This document shows positions 9,066-17,152 of a DNA stretch of 39,475 nucleotides, piece after piece. The DNA comes from Pseudomonadota bacterium (GTDB lineage: Bacteria; Pseudomonadota; Gammaproteobacteria; Steroidobacterales; Steroidobacteraceae), in contig JAJZSQ010000017.1 in the NCBI GenBank assembly GCA_021849615.1, positions 1 to 39,475 on the forward strand. The letters run 5' to 3'. Every line of letters begins with the position of its first letter. Position 1 is the first letter of the stretch. The translations under genes and the position numbers were made by a program. A model generated the notes under the pieces. It ran no database searches. It saw only the letters and a list, made by a program, of their open reading frames with translations, and was not told where the DNA came from.

Positions 9066-9168
9066 CTCGTTATACATGGCGAATTATACGCTAAAAAAAG
9101 ATATGTGTAATTCGTTATATATGGCGAATTAAACAGATAATTCGTTTCTATTCGTCATTATTGACGAA
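9066..9168. promoter_or_regulatory. Array of three TTCG-N10-CGAA operators at hipBA
   Basis: Three dyads share the form TTCG-N10-CGAA: 9066-9083 (left arm CTCG), 9111-9128 and 9151-9168. The first two are near-identical over 19 bases (9068-9086 and 9113-9131, one mismatch). The third sits inside a perfect 10-bp inverted repeat (arms 9148-9157 and 9162-9171, loop TTAT). Centres are 45 and 40 bases apart, close to four helical turns, so bound dimers would lie on nearly one face. Site 1 overlaps the transcription start and site 2 touches the -35. HipB is the obvious ligand. The stretch 9172-9257 holds nothing recognisable. Confidence 0.7.
9083..9111 (-). promoter_or_regulatory. Promoter of hipBA
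   Basis: On the minus strand a perfect TATAAT (9088-9083) lies 17 bases downstream of ATTACA (9111-9106). Transcription would begin near 9076, leaving a leader of about 53 bases before hipB. The hexamers are bracketed by two copies of the dyad listed separately. Confidence 0.65.
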
Positions 9169-9257
9169 TAGAGGCATACATGGTTGGGGCAGGAAGCCTG
9201 GCCTTCAGCCTCGCCCGAGAGGCTGCCCTCGACCCGGATTGGTCCCCTGGGGCCGGC

Positions 9258-10004
9258 TCAGATCTCGATGCGCGAAAACCGCCAGGCGCCGACGAGGGTC
9301 AGGACGACGGCGAGGCCGCCCATGACCACGAGGTCGAGCAGGCTGGTGAAATGCCCGCGCGCGATCAGCGCGCCGCGCAGCCCGTCGACCCCGTAGGTCA
9401 GCGGATCAATCCGGGTGAGGGCGGCGAGCAGCACCGGCAGGTGCTCGAGCGGATAGAGCGCACCGGAGAGGAAGAAGATGGGCATGACGAGGAAGTTCAT
9501 CACCATCTGGAAGCCCTGCATGTCGCGCAGAGTCGAGCCGACGGTGGTGCCGACGGCGGTGAACACCACCGCAATCAGCGCCAGGAACGCCAACCCGAGT
9601 GGCAATCCACCGACGCCCACGGGACGAAAGCCGGCCGCGACCGCCACGGCCGCGACCAGCAGTCCCTGGATCAGCGCGGTGGTGGCAGCCCCGCAGGTGC
9701 GCCCGATCATGATGTGCAGCCGCGGCACGGGTGCGACCAGCGTCTCCTTCAGGAAGCCGAACTGCCGGTCCCAGATCAGCTGGATGCCGGAGAACAGCGA
9801 GGAGAAGAGCACCGTCATCGCAATCACGCCCGGGGCGACGAACTGCAGGTAGTTGCCTTCGCCGCCGCGGCGGAACACCGGGGAGAGGCCGTAGCCGAGG
9901 GCCAGCAGGTACAGCAGCGGCTGGCCGAGCGAGGCCGCAATCTGCGCCCGGGAGCGGAAGTAGCGCTTCAGTTCACGCAGCCACAACACATAGATCGCGC
10001 CCAT
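9258..10004 (-). CDS. ABC-2 type exporter permease
   Basis: The 248-residue membrane protein has about six hydrophobic segments and fits the ABC-2 (DrrB/NodJ-like) permease family. A conserved stretch is MPIFFLSGALYPLEHLP, followed by DPLTYGVDGLRG. It pairs with the ATPase gene ten bases upstream and is translated from a good Shine-Dalgarno sequence (GAGGAG, seven bases before ATG). Together they would form an exporter for a drug, lipid or polysaccharide; the substrate cannot be inferred. Confidence 0.88.
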   Translation of the reverse strand: MGAIYVLWLRELKRYFRSRAQIAASLGQPLLYLLALGYGLSPVFRRGGEGNYLQFVAPGVIAMTVLFSSLFSGIQLIWDRQFGFLKETLVAPVPRLHIMIGRTCGAATTALIQGLLVAAVAVAAGFRPVGVGGLPLGLAFLALIAVVFTAVGTTVGSTLRDMQGFQMVMNFLVMPIFFLSGALYPLEHLPVLLAALTRIDPLTYGVDGLRGALIARGHFTSLLDLVVMGGLAVVLTLVGAWRFSRIEI

Positions 10005-10014
10005 CCGTCGCTCC

Positions 10015-10803
10015 TCAGCGGCCGCGCCACGCGCGTGCGGCCATGCGCATGCGGTCCGCGGCGGTCCCGCTCTCTTCGCGAATGTCGGTGCCGGTCAAGG
10101 CGAGGAACGCCTCCTCGAGGGTCGCCGAGCCGGTGCTCGCTTTGAGCTCTGCCGACGTACCGAGCGAGACGATCCGGCCGTGGTCGATGATGGCGATGCG
10201 TCCGGCGACGCGGTCGGCCTCGTCCATGTAGTGCGTAGTGAGGAATACCGTGACGCCCTCGTCCTGATTCAGGCGCTTCACGTGGCCCCAGAGCTGGTTG
10301 CGGCTCTGCGGATCGAGGCCGAGCGTCGGCTCATCGAGAAACAGGATGCGTGGGGTGTGCAGCAGTCCGCGCGCGATCTCCAGCCGCCGCATCATGCCGC
10401 CGGAGTACTGCTTGACGAGTTCCTCGCGCCGGTCCCACAGTCCGAACAGACTCAGCAGCGCCTGCATGCGCTCCCGGCGCACCTTGCGCGGCACGTGATA
10501 GAGCGCGCCGTGCAACTCCAGGTTCTCCCAGGCCGAGAGGTTCTGATCCAGACTCGGATCCTGAAACACGATGCCGATGCGCTGGCGCACTTCGGTGGGC
10601 TGTCGGGTGGGATCGAGGCCGTCGATGCGCACGGTGCCCGAGCTGGGGGCGAGCAGCGTGGTGAGGATCTTGATGGTGGTGGTCTTGCCGGCGCCGTTCG
10701 GGCCGAGGAAGGCGAAGATCTCACCGCGCTCGACCTGAAAGGAGATGTCGTGGACGGCGAGGAATTCGCCGAACTTGCGCGTCAGGTGCTCAACGACGAT
10801 CAC
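10015..10803 (-). CDS. ABC exporter ATPase, DrrA-like
   Basis: This 262-residue nucleotide-binding subunit has Walker A GPNGAGKTT, signature YSGGMMRR, Walker B ILFLDEPT and the switch histidine in LTTHYMDEADR. The C-terminal extension after the core resembles DrrA/CcmA-type drug or lipid exporters. The start chosen is GTG 10803, preceded by AGGGAGG at eight bases. The frame is open to an ATG at 10839, which lacks such a site. It lies 60 bases downstream of the response-regulator gene on the same strand, so it may be co-transcribed with the sensory block. Confidence 0.88.
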   Translation of the reverse strand: MIVVEHLTRKFGEFLAVHDISFQVERGEIFAFLGPNGAGKTTTIKILTTLLAPSSGTVRIDGLDPTRQPTEVRQRIGIVFQDPSLDQNLSAWENLELHGALYHVPRKVRRERMQALLSLFGLWDRREELVKQYSGGMMRRLEIARGLLHTPRILFLDEPTLGLDPQSRNQLWGHVKRLNQDEGVTVFLTTHYMDEADRVAGRIAIIDHGRIVSLGTSAELKASTGSATLEEAFLALTGTDIREESGTAADRMRMAARAWRGR

Positions 10804-10863
10804 GCGGAAGGCCTCCCTGGAGTCAGGCGTTGCGAGCATAACATGCCGCCCACGTCGCTCGCG

Positions 10864-11475
10864 TTACAGCCAGCCCTTCTGCCGCGCGATGCGGGCCGCC
10901 TCGATGCGATTCGCCGCGCCGAGTTTACTGATCGCCTCGGAGAGGTAGTTGCGTACCGTTCCTTCCGAGAGCGACAGCTCTGTGGCGATTTCCGCCCCGG
11001 AGCGCCCCTCGCCGGCGCGCCAGAGGATCTGCCGCTCCCGCTCGGTGAGCGGATCCGGATCGCTCGCCCAGGCCTCGGCGGCGAGGTCCGGATCGATGAC
11101 CCGCTCGCCGCGGCGCACGCGCCGCACGGCATTGGCGAGCTCCGCGGCCGGCCGGTCCTTCAGCAAATAGCCGCGCGCGCCGGCCTCGAGCGCCCGGCGC
11201 AGGTAGCCGGGCCGGGCGAAGGTGGTGAGGATGACCACCTGGGTCTGCGGGTGGCGGGCGCGCACTTCGGCCGCGAGCGTCAGTCCGGTCATCTCGGGCA
11301 TCTCGATGTCGGTGACCAGAACATCGGGGTGCTCGGCGGCGACCGCCTCGAGCGCCTGACGCCCATTGGCGGCGCGCGCGCACACCGTCAGATCCGCCTC
11401 GGTTTCCAACAGCGCCGCGAGCGCCCCGAGGATCATCGCCTGGTCTTCGGCGAGCACCACCCGGATCGTGCTCAT
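10864..11475 (-). CDS. NarL/FixJ-type response regulator (DesR-like)
   Basis: The 203-residue regulator has an N-terminal receiver domain (acidic pair Glu10-Asp11, phospho-acceptor Asp56 in LVTDIEMPEMTG, Lys in YLLKDRPAAELANAV) and a C-terminal LuxR-type helix-turn-helix (PLTERERQILWRAGEG to VRNYLSEAISKLGA). Its ATG overlaps the stop of the histidine kinase gene as ATGA. The layout (ABC ATPase, permease, DesK-like kinase, this regulator) is the arrangement seen for DesKR-type systems linked to an exporter. It probably controls its own operon and possibly the second exporter just downstream. Confidence 0.92.
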   Translation of the reverse strand: MSTIRVVLAEDQAMILGALAALLETEADLTVCARAANGRQALEAVAAEHPDVLVTDIEMPEMTGLTLAAEVRARHPQTQVVILTTFARPGYLRRALEAGARGYLLKDRPAAELANAVRRVRRGERVIDPDLAAEAWASDPDPLTERERQILWRAGEGRSGAEIATELSLSEGTVRNYLSEAISKLGAANRIEAARIARQKGWL

Positions 11476-12590
11476 GAGGCGCTCGCCGGGGTCACCGCCG
11501 CCGGGATTTCCACGCGCAGCCGCGTGCCTTGCTGCGAGTCGATGGCGATGCGTCCCCCGAGCGCCGCCAGCCGCTCGCGCATGCCCCTCAACCCGTTGCC
11601 CTCGTGCTCGACGCCGCCGCGCCCGTCGTCGCTGATCTCGAGCAGCGTGCGCTCGGGGCTCGAGGCGATGGTGAGGTAGCAGCGTGCCGCGCGCGCATGG
11701 CGCACGATATTGGTGACGCACTCGCGCACGACCAGCGCCAGGGTGCTCTCGATGAGCGGTGTGAGGCGCGGGGGTGGATCGGTGCACTCGAAACGCACGC
11801 CGGCCAGCGCGAGGGTCTGGCGGGCTCGGGCGAGCTCCGCGGCGAGCCCCTCGCAGCGGTAGCCGCTGATGGTCTCGCGGACCTCGGCGAGGGCGCGCCG
11901 GGCGGTCTGCTCCACTTCGGCAATTTCCCCGCGCGCCCGGGTCGGATCGGCGCCGATGAGCCGCCCGGCGAGCTCGGACTTCAGCACGATCAGCGAGAGG
12001 GTGTGACCGAGGACGTCGTGCAGGTCCCGGGCAATGCGTTCGCGCTCGGCGACCTGGGCAAGGTGCTCGATCTGTTCCTGGGCGAGGTTGAGCCGGGCGT
12101 TGGCGCGCGCGCGCAGCGACCAGAACAGACTGCTGATGCCCGACGGCACGGCGAAGAACGCGAAGATGCCCCAGGTCCACACGCCGTAGTGCAGTACCCA
12201 GCCTTCGGCGGCGGCGAGCGCCGCGGCAGCCGAGATGATGAGGCCGCCGATGAGTGCGGAGTCGGTCACTGCGGCGGCGAATGAGGCGACGTAGACGAAC
12301 ACGACCCCGGCCCCGGCATTGAGCCAGTAGGCGCCGATCCCGAACAGCGCCATGGCCGCGACCAGCAGCCGTTTGGTGCGCCGCGAGCTGGCCATGATGG
12401 CCGTGCCGAGATACAGAGCGAGGAAGCACGCGAACAGCAGCGTGGTCGTCACCCACGCTGCCCACGTGCCGGTCTGGGCGGCCTGGACGAAGAAGAACAC
12501 CGAGTAGCACAGCCACACCAGGTTGATCAGCGGCCCGCGCCGATCGGTCGGTGTCTTGCAGGTGGGATCAGTGCGCGTCGGTTCGCTCAT
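11472..12590 (-). CDS. DesK-like sensor histidine kinase (HisKA_3)
   Basis: The 372-residue kinase has about four to six membrane helices in residues 22-150, then a coiled linker and a HisKA_3 dimerisation domain whose phospho-acceptor is His191 in IARDLHDVLGHTLSLI. The HATPase_c domain follows, with the N-box in VVRECVTNIVRHARA and the G1 and G2 boxes in ISDDGRGG and GNGLRGMRERL. With no large periplasmic loop, it probably senses a membrane state or the neighbouring exporter, as DesK and LiaS do. The start overlaps the stop of the upstream permease gene (ATGA at 12590-12587). The frame stays open far upstream, but that part lies antiparallel to no signal and overlaps real genes. Confidence 0.92.
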   Translation of the reverse strand: MSEPTRTDPTCKTPTDRRGPLINLVWLCYSVFFFVQAAQTGTWAAWVTTTLLFACFLALYLGTAIMASSRRTKRLLVAAMALFGIGAYWLNAGAGVVFVYVASFAAAVTDSALIGGLIISAAAALAAAEGWVLHYGVWTWGIFAFFAVPSGISSLFWSLRARANARLNLAQEQIEHLAQVAERERIARDLHDVLGHTLSLIVLKSELAGRLIGADPTRARGEIAEVEQTARRALAEVRETISGYRCEGLAAELARARQTLALAGVRFECTDPPPRLTPLIESTLALVVRECVTNIVRHARAARCYLTIASSPERTLLEISDDGRGGVEHEGNGLRGMRERLAALGGRIAIDSQQGTRLRVEIPAAVTPASAS

Positions 12591-13372
12591 GGGCTTCTCG
12601 TGTCGCTCAGCAGGAACGTAATCCAAGCAGCGGCGAACATCAACGCGCTGAAGCCGGCGAGCACCAGCCAATGCGTGAGCGCCCCCTGACGCGGGGCGAA
12701 GTGGAACACGGCGAGTGCGAGCTCGGCCAGGTGGTAGGTCGGCAGCACCGGGGCGATGGTCTGCATCCAGTGGGGCAGCTGCGCCACCGGGATCCAGAAC
12801 CCGGAGAACAGGCACAGCGGCAGGTACACCAGGTTGATCAGTCCCGCCCCGGCATTGGGCGGCACCACGAGCGCGATCACGAGCCCGAGGGCCGTGAACG
12901 GCACCGACCCGATCAGCAGGATCAGGGCGAGGTGCAGCGCCTGCCCGAGGGTCATCGTGACGCCCGCGGCCCAGTGGCCGAGCGCGATGAGCAGCCCGAG
13001 CACGAGCAGTGCGAACACGGCGCTCGCGGTCAGCTTGGCCGCCAGGTACGCCAGGCGCGGCATGGGGCTCGCCCATTTGAGTTCGAGCCAGCCCTGCGCG
13101 CGCTCGAAGGCGATGCTGAGCCCGATGCCGAACAGGCACGCCGAGCCGAGTCCCATGCAGCTGTAGCCGACGATCAGGTACAGCGCCGCCTGCGGATTGT
13201 TCTGTCCGAGCCCGAACACCGCATAGAAGAGGACCGGCAGCCCGAGCACGGACAGGGCGTAGACGCGGTTGCGCGCCAGGCGGATGAACTCGTATTGGAT
13301 TTCGCGCAGAGCGGCGCGCAGCCGCCAGGCAGCGGGCAGGGACGGTGTGTCGGTCAGGGTGAGGGTATTCAT
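12587..13372 (-). CDS. ABC-2 type exporter permease of the sensory operon
   Basis: This is a membrane protein of 261 residues (263 from the alternative start at 13378) with about six hydrophobic segments. It resembles ABC-2 type permeases found with DesKR-like systems; LINLVYLPLCLFSGFWIPVAQLP is the typical pre-C-terminal stretch. ATG 13372 overlaps the stop of the ATPase gene as ATGA, so translation is probably coupled. Its substrate is unknown. Confidence 0.88.
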   Translation of the reverse strand: MNTLTLTDTPSLPAAWRLRAALREIQYEFIRLARNRVYALSVLGLPVLFYAVFGLGQNNPQAALYLIVGYSCMGLGSACLFGIGLSIAFERAQGWLELKWASPMPRLAYLAAKLTASAVFALLVLGLLIALGHWAAGVTMTLGQALHLALILLIGSVPFTALGLVIALVVPPNAGAGLINLVYLPLCLFSGFWIPVAQLPHWMQTIAPVLPTYHLAELALAVFHFAPRQGALTHWLVLAGFSALMFAAAWITFLLSDTRSP

Positions 13373-14319
13373 GGGCACACTCCGGGGACGGACCCTGCGC
13401 TTGCGGCGGTCGGCGCGAGGGCGAGGATCGCATCCTCGAGACTTGCCGCACTGACTTCCAACTCGCTGAGGGAGTCATCGAGCGGCAGCAGCTCACGCAG
13501 TACACGCTGCGGATCGTGCGCGAAGAGGATGACGCCGCCGCGGTCCGCTTCCACGGCCGTGACGGTGGGCAGGGCGCGCAGCGCGGTTGGATCGATCTGT
13601 GTGCGACAGCGGATGCGAGCGGCCGCGACACTGTGTTTGATCTCGGCCGGAGTGCCGCTGCGCACAGTGCGGCCGCGCTCAAGGAGCACGACCTGGTGTG
13701 CGAGCGCATCGGCCTCCTCCAGGTAATGGGTGGTGAGTAGCACGGCCTTGCCGGCGGTGGCGAGCGCGCGGATCTCATTCCACAGCTGCCGTCGACTCTG
13801 TGGATCGAGTCCGACGGTGGGCTCATCGAGGCAGACCACGGCCGGATCGCCGCTCAAGGCGAGCGCGAGCAGCACGCGTTGCTTCTGGCCGCCGGAGAGG
13901 GTGCCGAAGCGCTGGTGCTCGAGCGCACTGAGTCCGGTGCGCATCAGCAGCTCGGCGGTCGGCAGGGGGCGCGGATAGTAGCTGCGGAACAGCTCGATGT
14001 GCTCGCGCACGCTGAGGGTGTCCGGCGCGCGGGCGACCTGCAGCATCGCGCCGAGCGAGGTGCGAGCCTCGCTCGAGCGCGGGTTGCGGCCGAGCACCTC
14101 GGCGTGGCCGCTGTCGGGGCGGGTGAGGCCAAGGAGCACGCGCACCGCGGTGCTCTTGCCGGCGCCGTTCGGTCCGAGCAGCGCGGTGATCTGTCCGGCG
14201 AGGAGCTCGAGTGAGAATCCATCCAGCGCCAGATGCGCCCCGAAGCGCTTGCTCACCGAGTGCAGCGCCGCGAGCGGCGTGGGATGACCGGGGAGGTTCG
14301 AACGGACGGCTGGGTGCAT
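13369..14319 (-). CDS. ABC exporter ATPase of the sensory operon
   Basis: The 316-residue ATPase has Walker A GPNGAGKST, signature LSGGQKQR, Walker B VVCLDEPT and the H-loop LLTTHYLEEADAL. A C-terminal domain of about 80 residues follows the nucleotide-binding core. GGAG lies ten bases before ATG 14319. This is the first gene of a four-gene unit (ATPase, permease, kinase, regulator) in which each start overlaps the previous stop. The unit probably detects and exports a membrane-active compound, by analogy with Des/Lia-type modules; that role is inferred. Confidence 0.9.
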   Translation of the reverse strand: MHPAVRSNLPGHPTPLAALHSVSKRFGAHLALDGFSLELLAGQITALLGPNGAGKSTAVRVLLGLTRPDSGHAEVLGRNPRSSEARTSLGAMLQVARAPDTLSVREHIELFRSYYPRPLPTAELLMRTGLSALEHQRFGTLSGGQKQRVLLALALSGDPAVVCLDEPTVGLDPQSRRQLWNEIRALATAGKAVLLTTHYLEEADALAHQVVLLERGRTVRSGTPAEIKHSVAAARIRCRTQIDPTALRALPTVTAVEADRGGVILFAHDPQRVLRELLPLDDSLSELEVSAASLEDAILALAPTAASAGSVPGVCP

Positions 14320-14389
14320 GGGTATCGCTCCGGGGCGCGAACAAGTGCGTGCAGCGTGACGCCCGGCGGCGGTGTGCGGCAGTGCCCCG

Positions 14390-14417
14390 TGTCAGGGGAC
14401 AGGGGTGACAGATGTCA
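14390..14417. promoter_or_regulatory. Two tandem TGTC/GACA dyads upstream of the sensory ABC operon
   Basis: TGTCAGGGGACA (14390-14401) and TGACAGATGTCA (14406-14417) are each palindromic and their centres are 16 bases apart. They lie 70-100 bases upstream of the ATPase start. A dimeric response regulator binding its own promoter would fit, but no clear hexamers are visible, so this is a candidate only. Confidence 0.35.
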
Positions 14418-14470
14418 TGGGTGTCTCCCCGGGGTGAGGCCGGCCCCGGGGGGGCTTCCCGGGCGATCAA

Positions 14471-14486
14471 CAATTCGATAGCATTG
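14471..14486 (+). promoter_or_regulatory. Possible ArsR operator
   Basis: CAATTCGATAGCATTG is an imperfect dyad (CAAT-N8-ATTG) ending six bases before the arsR start codon. ArsR proteins usually bind such A/T-rich dyads over their own promoter. The match is short and no -10/-35 pair is convincing. Confidence 0.35.
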
Positions 14487-14491
14487 GAAAG

Positions 14492-14830
14492 ATGAAATCC
14501 GAGGATGCGATTGCGGTGTGTGGTGCGCTTGCCTCCGAGCCGCGGCTCGCGCTCCACCGCCTGCTGGTGCGGCGCGGGCCGCAAGGCTTCACCCCGGGGG
14601 AACTTGCGCGCCGTCTGCGCATGCCGGCCCCGACGCTGTCGTTTCATCTGAAGACGTTGGTGGCCGCCGAGCTGGTGGTGAGCCGCCGGGTGGGACGCCA
14701 CCTCTACTACAGCCCGAATTTCACCCGCATGAGCACGCTGATCGAATTCCTGACCGCCAAGTGCTGCACCCTCGGGGCAGCCGACGCGGCGGGCTCCTGC
14801 GGCCCGCCGTGCACGCCGGCGAAGCGTTGA
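14492..14830 (+). CDS. arsR: ArsR-family arsenic-responsive repressor
   Basis: The 112-residue winged-helix repressor has its recognition helix around MPAPTLSFHLKTLVAAELV (44-62). The N-terminal segment lacks the classical ELCVCDL site. Instead the C-terminus carries Cys91-Cys92, Cys103 and Cys107, the arrangement known from the Acidithiobacillus ferrooxidans type of ArsR, in which three C-terminal cysteines bind As(III). It is the first gene of arsR-acr3-arsC and would release the operon when arsenite binds. One base separates it from acr3. Confidence 0.92.
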   Translation: MKSEDAIAVCGALASEPRLALHRLLVRRGPQGFTPGELARRLRMPAPTLSFHLKTLVAAELVVSRRVGRHLYYSPNFTRMSTLIEFLTAKCCTLGAADAAGSCGPPCTPAKR

Positions 14831-14831
14831 G

Positions 14832-15902
14832 ATGTCCCGCTTCGAGCGGTATCTGAGTCTCTGGGTAGTGCTGTGCATGGCCGCCGGCACGCTCGCCGGG
14901 CGGGTCGCGCCCGGAGTGTTCCAGCATATTGCGGCGCTCGAGCTTGCCGAGGTCAATTTTCCGGTAGCGGCGCTGATCTGGCTGATGATCGTGCCGATGC
15001 TGACGAAGGTGGATTTCACGGCACTCGCCTCGGTGCGCGAGCACTGGCGCGGGATGGGCGTGACGCTGTTCGTCAACTGGGCGGTCAAGCCGCTCTCCAT
15101 GGCGCTGCTCGGCTGGCTGTTCCTCGAGCATCTGCTGCGTCCGTGGCTGCCCGCCGGTATGGTCGGCAGCGCGATCGCCGGACTGATTCTGCTCGCCGCC
15201 GCGCCATGTACCGCCATGGTGTTCGTGTGGAGTCACCTCGCCGGCGGTGAGCCGCATTTCACGCTCACACAGGTGGCGCTGAACGACACGCTCATGGTGT
15301 TCGCGTTCGCCCCCATCGTCGCGCTGCTCCTTGGCGTGGCGGCGATCACCGTGCCCTGGACTACGCTGCTGCTCTCGGTGGTGCTGTACATCGTCGCCCC
15401 GGTGTTCCTGGCACAGGCGTTGCGCCGCGCGCTGCTTGCGCTCGGCGGGCCGCAGCGCCTCGAGCGGGCGCTGCGGCGCTTCCATCCGATCGCGCTCGGC
15501 GCGCTGCTTGCGACGCTGGTGCTGCTGTTCGGATTCCAGGGCGAGCGCATCCTGGCCGCGCCGCTGGTCATTGTCGTGATCGCGGTGCCGATCGTGATCC
15601 AGGTGTATTTCAATTCCGCGCTCGCTTACGTCCTGAACCGCTTCGTCGGCGAAGCGCACTGTGTGGCGGCGCCGTCGGCGCTGATCGGTGCGAGCAATTT
15701 CTTCGAACTGGCGGTGGCCGCGGCCATCAGCCTGTTCGGGCTCGGTTCCGGTGCGGCGCTCGCCACCGTGGTGGGTGTCCTGGTCGAAGTGCCGGTCATG
15801 TTGTCAGTGGTGGCGCTGACCCGCGCGACGCGCGGGTGGTATGAGCGCGGCGGGGCCGTGCGCCGGCGCGCGAGCGGCTGTACCCCTGGGGAGTTACACT
15901 GA
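14832..15902 (+). CDS. acr3: Acr3-family arsenite efflux permease
   Basis: This 356-residue inner-membrane protein has about ten helices and exports arsenite. Family marks include the conserved Cys126 in [16 protein letters not shown] and the conserved Glu in [16 protein letters not shown]. It lies one base after arsR, and its TGA overlaps the arsC ATG by one base, so the three genes are one operon. It is of the Acr3 rather than the ArsB type. Confidence 0.94.
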   Translation: MSRFERYLSLWVVLCMAAGTLAGRVAPGVFQHIAALELAEVNFPVAALIWLMIVPMLTKVDFTALASVREHWRGMGVTLFVNWAVKPLSMALLGWLFLEHLLRPWLPAGMVGSAIAGLILLAAAPCTAMVFVWSHLAGGEPHFTLTQVALNDTLMVFAFAPIVALLLGVAAITVPWTTLLLSVVLYIVAPVFLAQALRRALLALGGPQRLERALRRFHPIALGALLATLVLLFGFQGERILAAPLVIVVIAVPIVIQVYFNSALAYVLNRFVGEAHCVAAPSALIGASNFFELAVAAAISLFGLGSGAALATVVGVLVEVPVMLSVVALTRATRGWYERGGAVRRRASGCTPGELH

Positions 15903-16315
15903 TGCGGATCCTGTTTCTGTGTGTGGCCAATTCGGCGCGCAGTCAGATGGCCGAGGGCCTGGCGCGGCGGCTGCTGCCGACGTGCGAGGTGCTGAGCGCC
16001 GGCTCGCGGCCCTCCCGAGTCAACCCGTACGCGATCGAAGCGATGCGCGAACTCGGCATCGATATCGGCAGACAGCGCTCGAAGTCGGTGAGCGAGATCG
16101 ACCCGGCGGGGCTCGAGCTGGTCGTGACTCTGTGCGCCGAGGAGGTCTGTCCGGTGCTGCCCGGGCGGGTGCGCCGGCTGCACTGGCCGATCGATGACCC
16201 GGCGACGGACGACCCTCAGGTCGGTGCCGAAGAGCAGCGGGCGCGCTTTCGGGTCGCGCGCGAGGCGATCCGCGCCCGCCTGGTCGCGCTCGCCGCGGAA
16301 CTGACGCCGCGCTGA
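15902..16315 (+). CDS. arsC: Arsenate reductase, low-molecular-weight phosphatase type
   Basis: The 137-residue enzyme reduces arsenate to arsenite for export by Acr3. It belongs to the family that shares the LMW tyrosine phosphatase fold: Cys7-X5-Arg13 in [12 protein letters not shown], then Cys78 and Cys83 in [13 protein letters not shown]. The second and third cysteines suggest the thioredoxin-coupled mechanism of the pI258 type, though they are five residues apart instead of seven. The WPIDDPA loop supplies the acid Asp. The stop at 16315 closes the operon; no clear terminator follows. Confidence 0.92.
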   Translation: MRILFLCVANSARSQMAEGLARRLLPTCEVLSAGSRPSRVNPYAIEAMRELGIDIGRQRSKSVSEIDPAGLELVVTLCAEEVCPVLPGRVRRLHWPIDDPATDDPQVGAEEQRARFRVAREAIRARLVALAAELTPR

Positions 16316-16589
16316 GATCCGCGCCCGAGAGCAGGGCGGGCGGCGGGTGGGCCACGCGTTTCAACATTCGGCTCGACCTGGGTCAGTCCGTGGGGCGTGA
16401 CCACTCCGCCCGGTAAGAGGTCTGGGTGCGACTGGCGAGCCGCAAAGGCGCACCGATGGCGGTGGGGGTGTGCCTGGCGCCCGAGCGCCAGGCAACGCTA
16501 CGACATGTCGAGTTGCGCGCTGCTCGAGACGGAAAAAAAGTGCCCGATCGCCTATTCTGCCGCAATCGCGCAGCGGATCGGGGTGGGGA
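16316..16589. other. Stretch without a recognisable gene
   Basis: Short open frames exist on both strands, but none resembles a family I know and none has a convincing ribosome binding site. It leads into a decayed methyltransferase gene and may itself be relic DNA. Confidence 0.4.
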
Positions 16590-16915
16590 ATGCGAAATAT
16601 TGCCAGGCCTATAGCGTTCATCATCGCGCCAACGAATCACGGCTGCCTCATAGTCAATAGATTGGATTAAAAACAATCGATGTCGAGGGGATGGAGGAGG
16701 CGGTGCTTGCCGAGGCGATGGAGACCGTCTCGAAATTCAAGCCAATTCCGTTCGTCGAGAACAACCAGTCGAATAAGGAAAATTTCGCTGCATACCTGGC
16801 GCAACATGGATGCAAGACGTACAACATCGCAATGAACACGTTGGCCATTCATGTGACGGACCCGCTCGCGCATCATTCGACGATCCAGGGCGATTCGCTG
16901 AACTTTACCGCGTAA
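16590..16915 (+). pseudogene. Remnant of an FkbM-family methyltransferase gene
   Basis: Two fragments in different frames read as the two ends of one protein. The first (16590-16670) encodes RPIAFIIAPTNHGCLIVNR, like the N-terminus of some FkbM-type methyltransferases, preceded by a GGGGTGGGG ribosome-site-like run. The second (16661-16915) opens right after a TAG and encodes LKTIDVEGMEEAVLAEA, then KPIPFVENN and CKTYNIAMNTLAIHVTDP. These correspond to the (L)KIDVEGME acidic motif and the C-terminal part of the FkbM fold. The central part, including the SAM-binding glycine loop, is missing and the frames do not match, so the gene is dead. Base composition is visibly less GC-rich than the neighbours, which suggests acquired DNA. 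Confidence 0.68.
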
Positions 16916-17152
16916 CATCGGGGGGCGAGCGCCAGAGTGTCCTGCGGCGCCTGATTCGGGTGATTCGACGGCTAATGCCCGCGGCGGGTTTACCGTGCAG
17001 CAGGTGCGATCGGGTCGTCAGAGGCGCGGTGCGAGAGCCGGTCCGGAAGTTTCAAGCGTGGTGTGCTCGGCTCGATAGGGGCAGGGTTGCTGGCGCGGGT
17101 GGCTCGAGGCGGCTCCCCGTGCATCGATGGCCGAGTTGCACCGGCTGCATCA
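16916..17152. other. Spacer without a recognisable gene
   Basis: This stretch lies between the methyltransferase remnant and the end of the minus-strand MFS gene. I see no credible gene, repeat or terminator in it. Confidence 0.4.

Noticed and set aside
16691-16915. Intact small protein of 74 residues
   Set aside because: The sequence matches the C-terminal part of FkbM-type methyltransferases, and matching N-terminal codons lie just upstream in another frame, so a pseudogene fits better.
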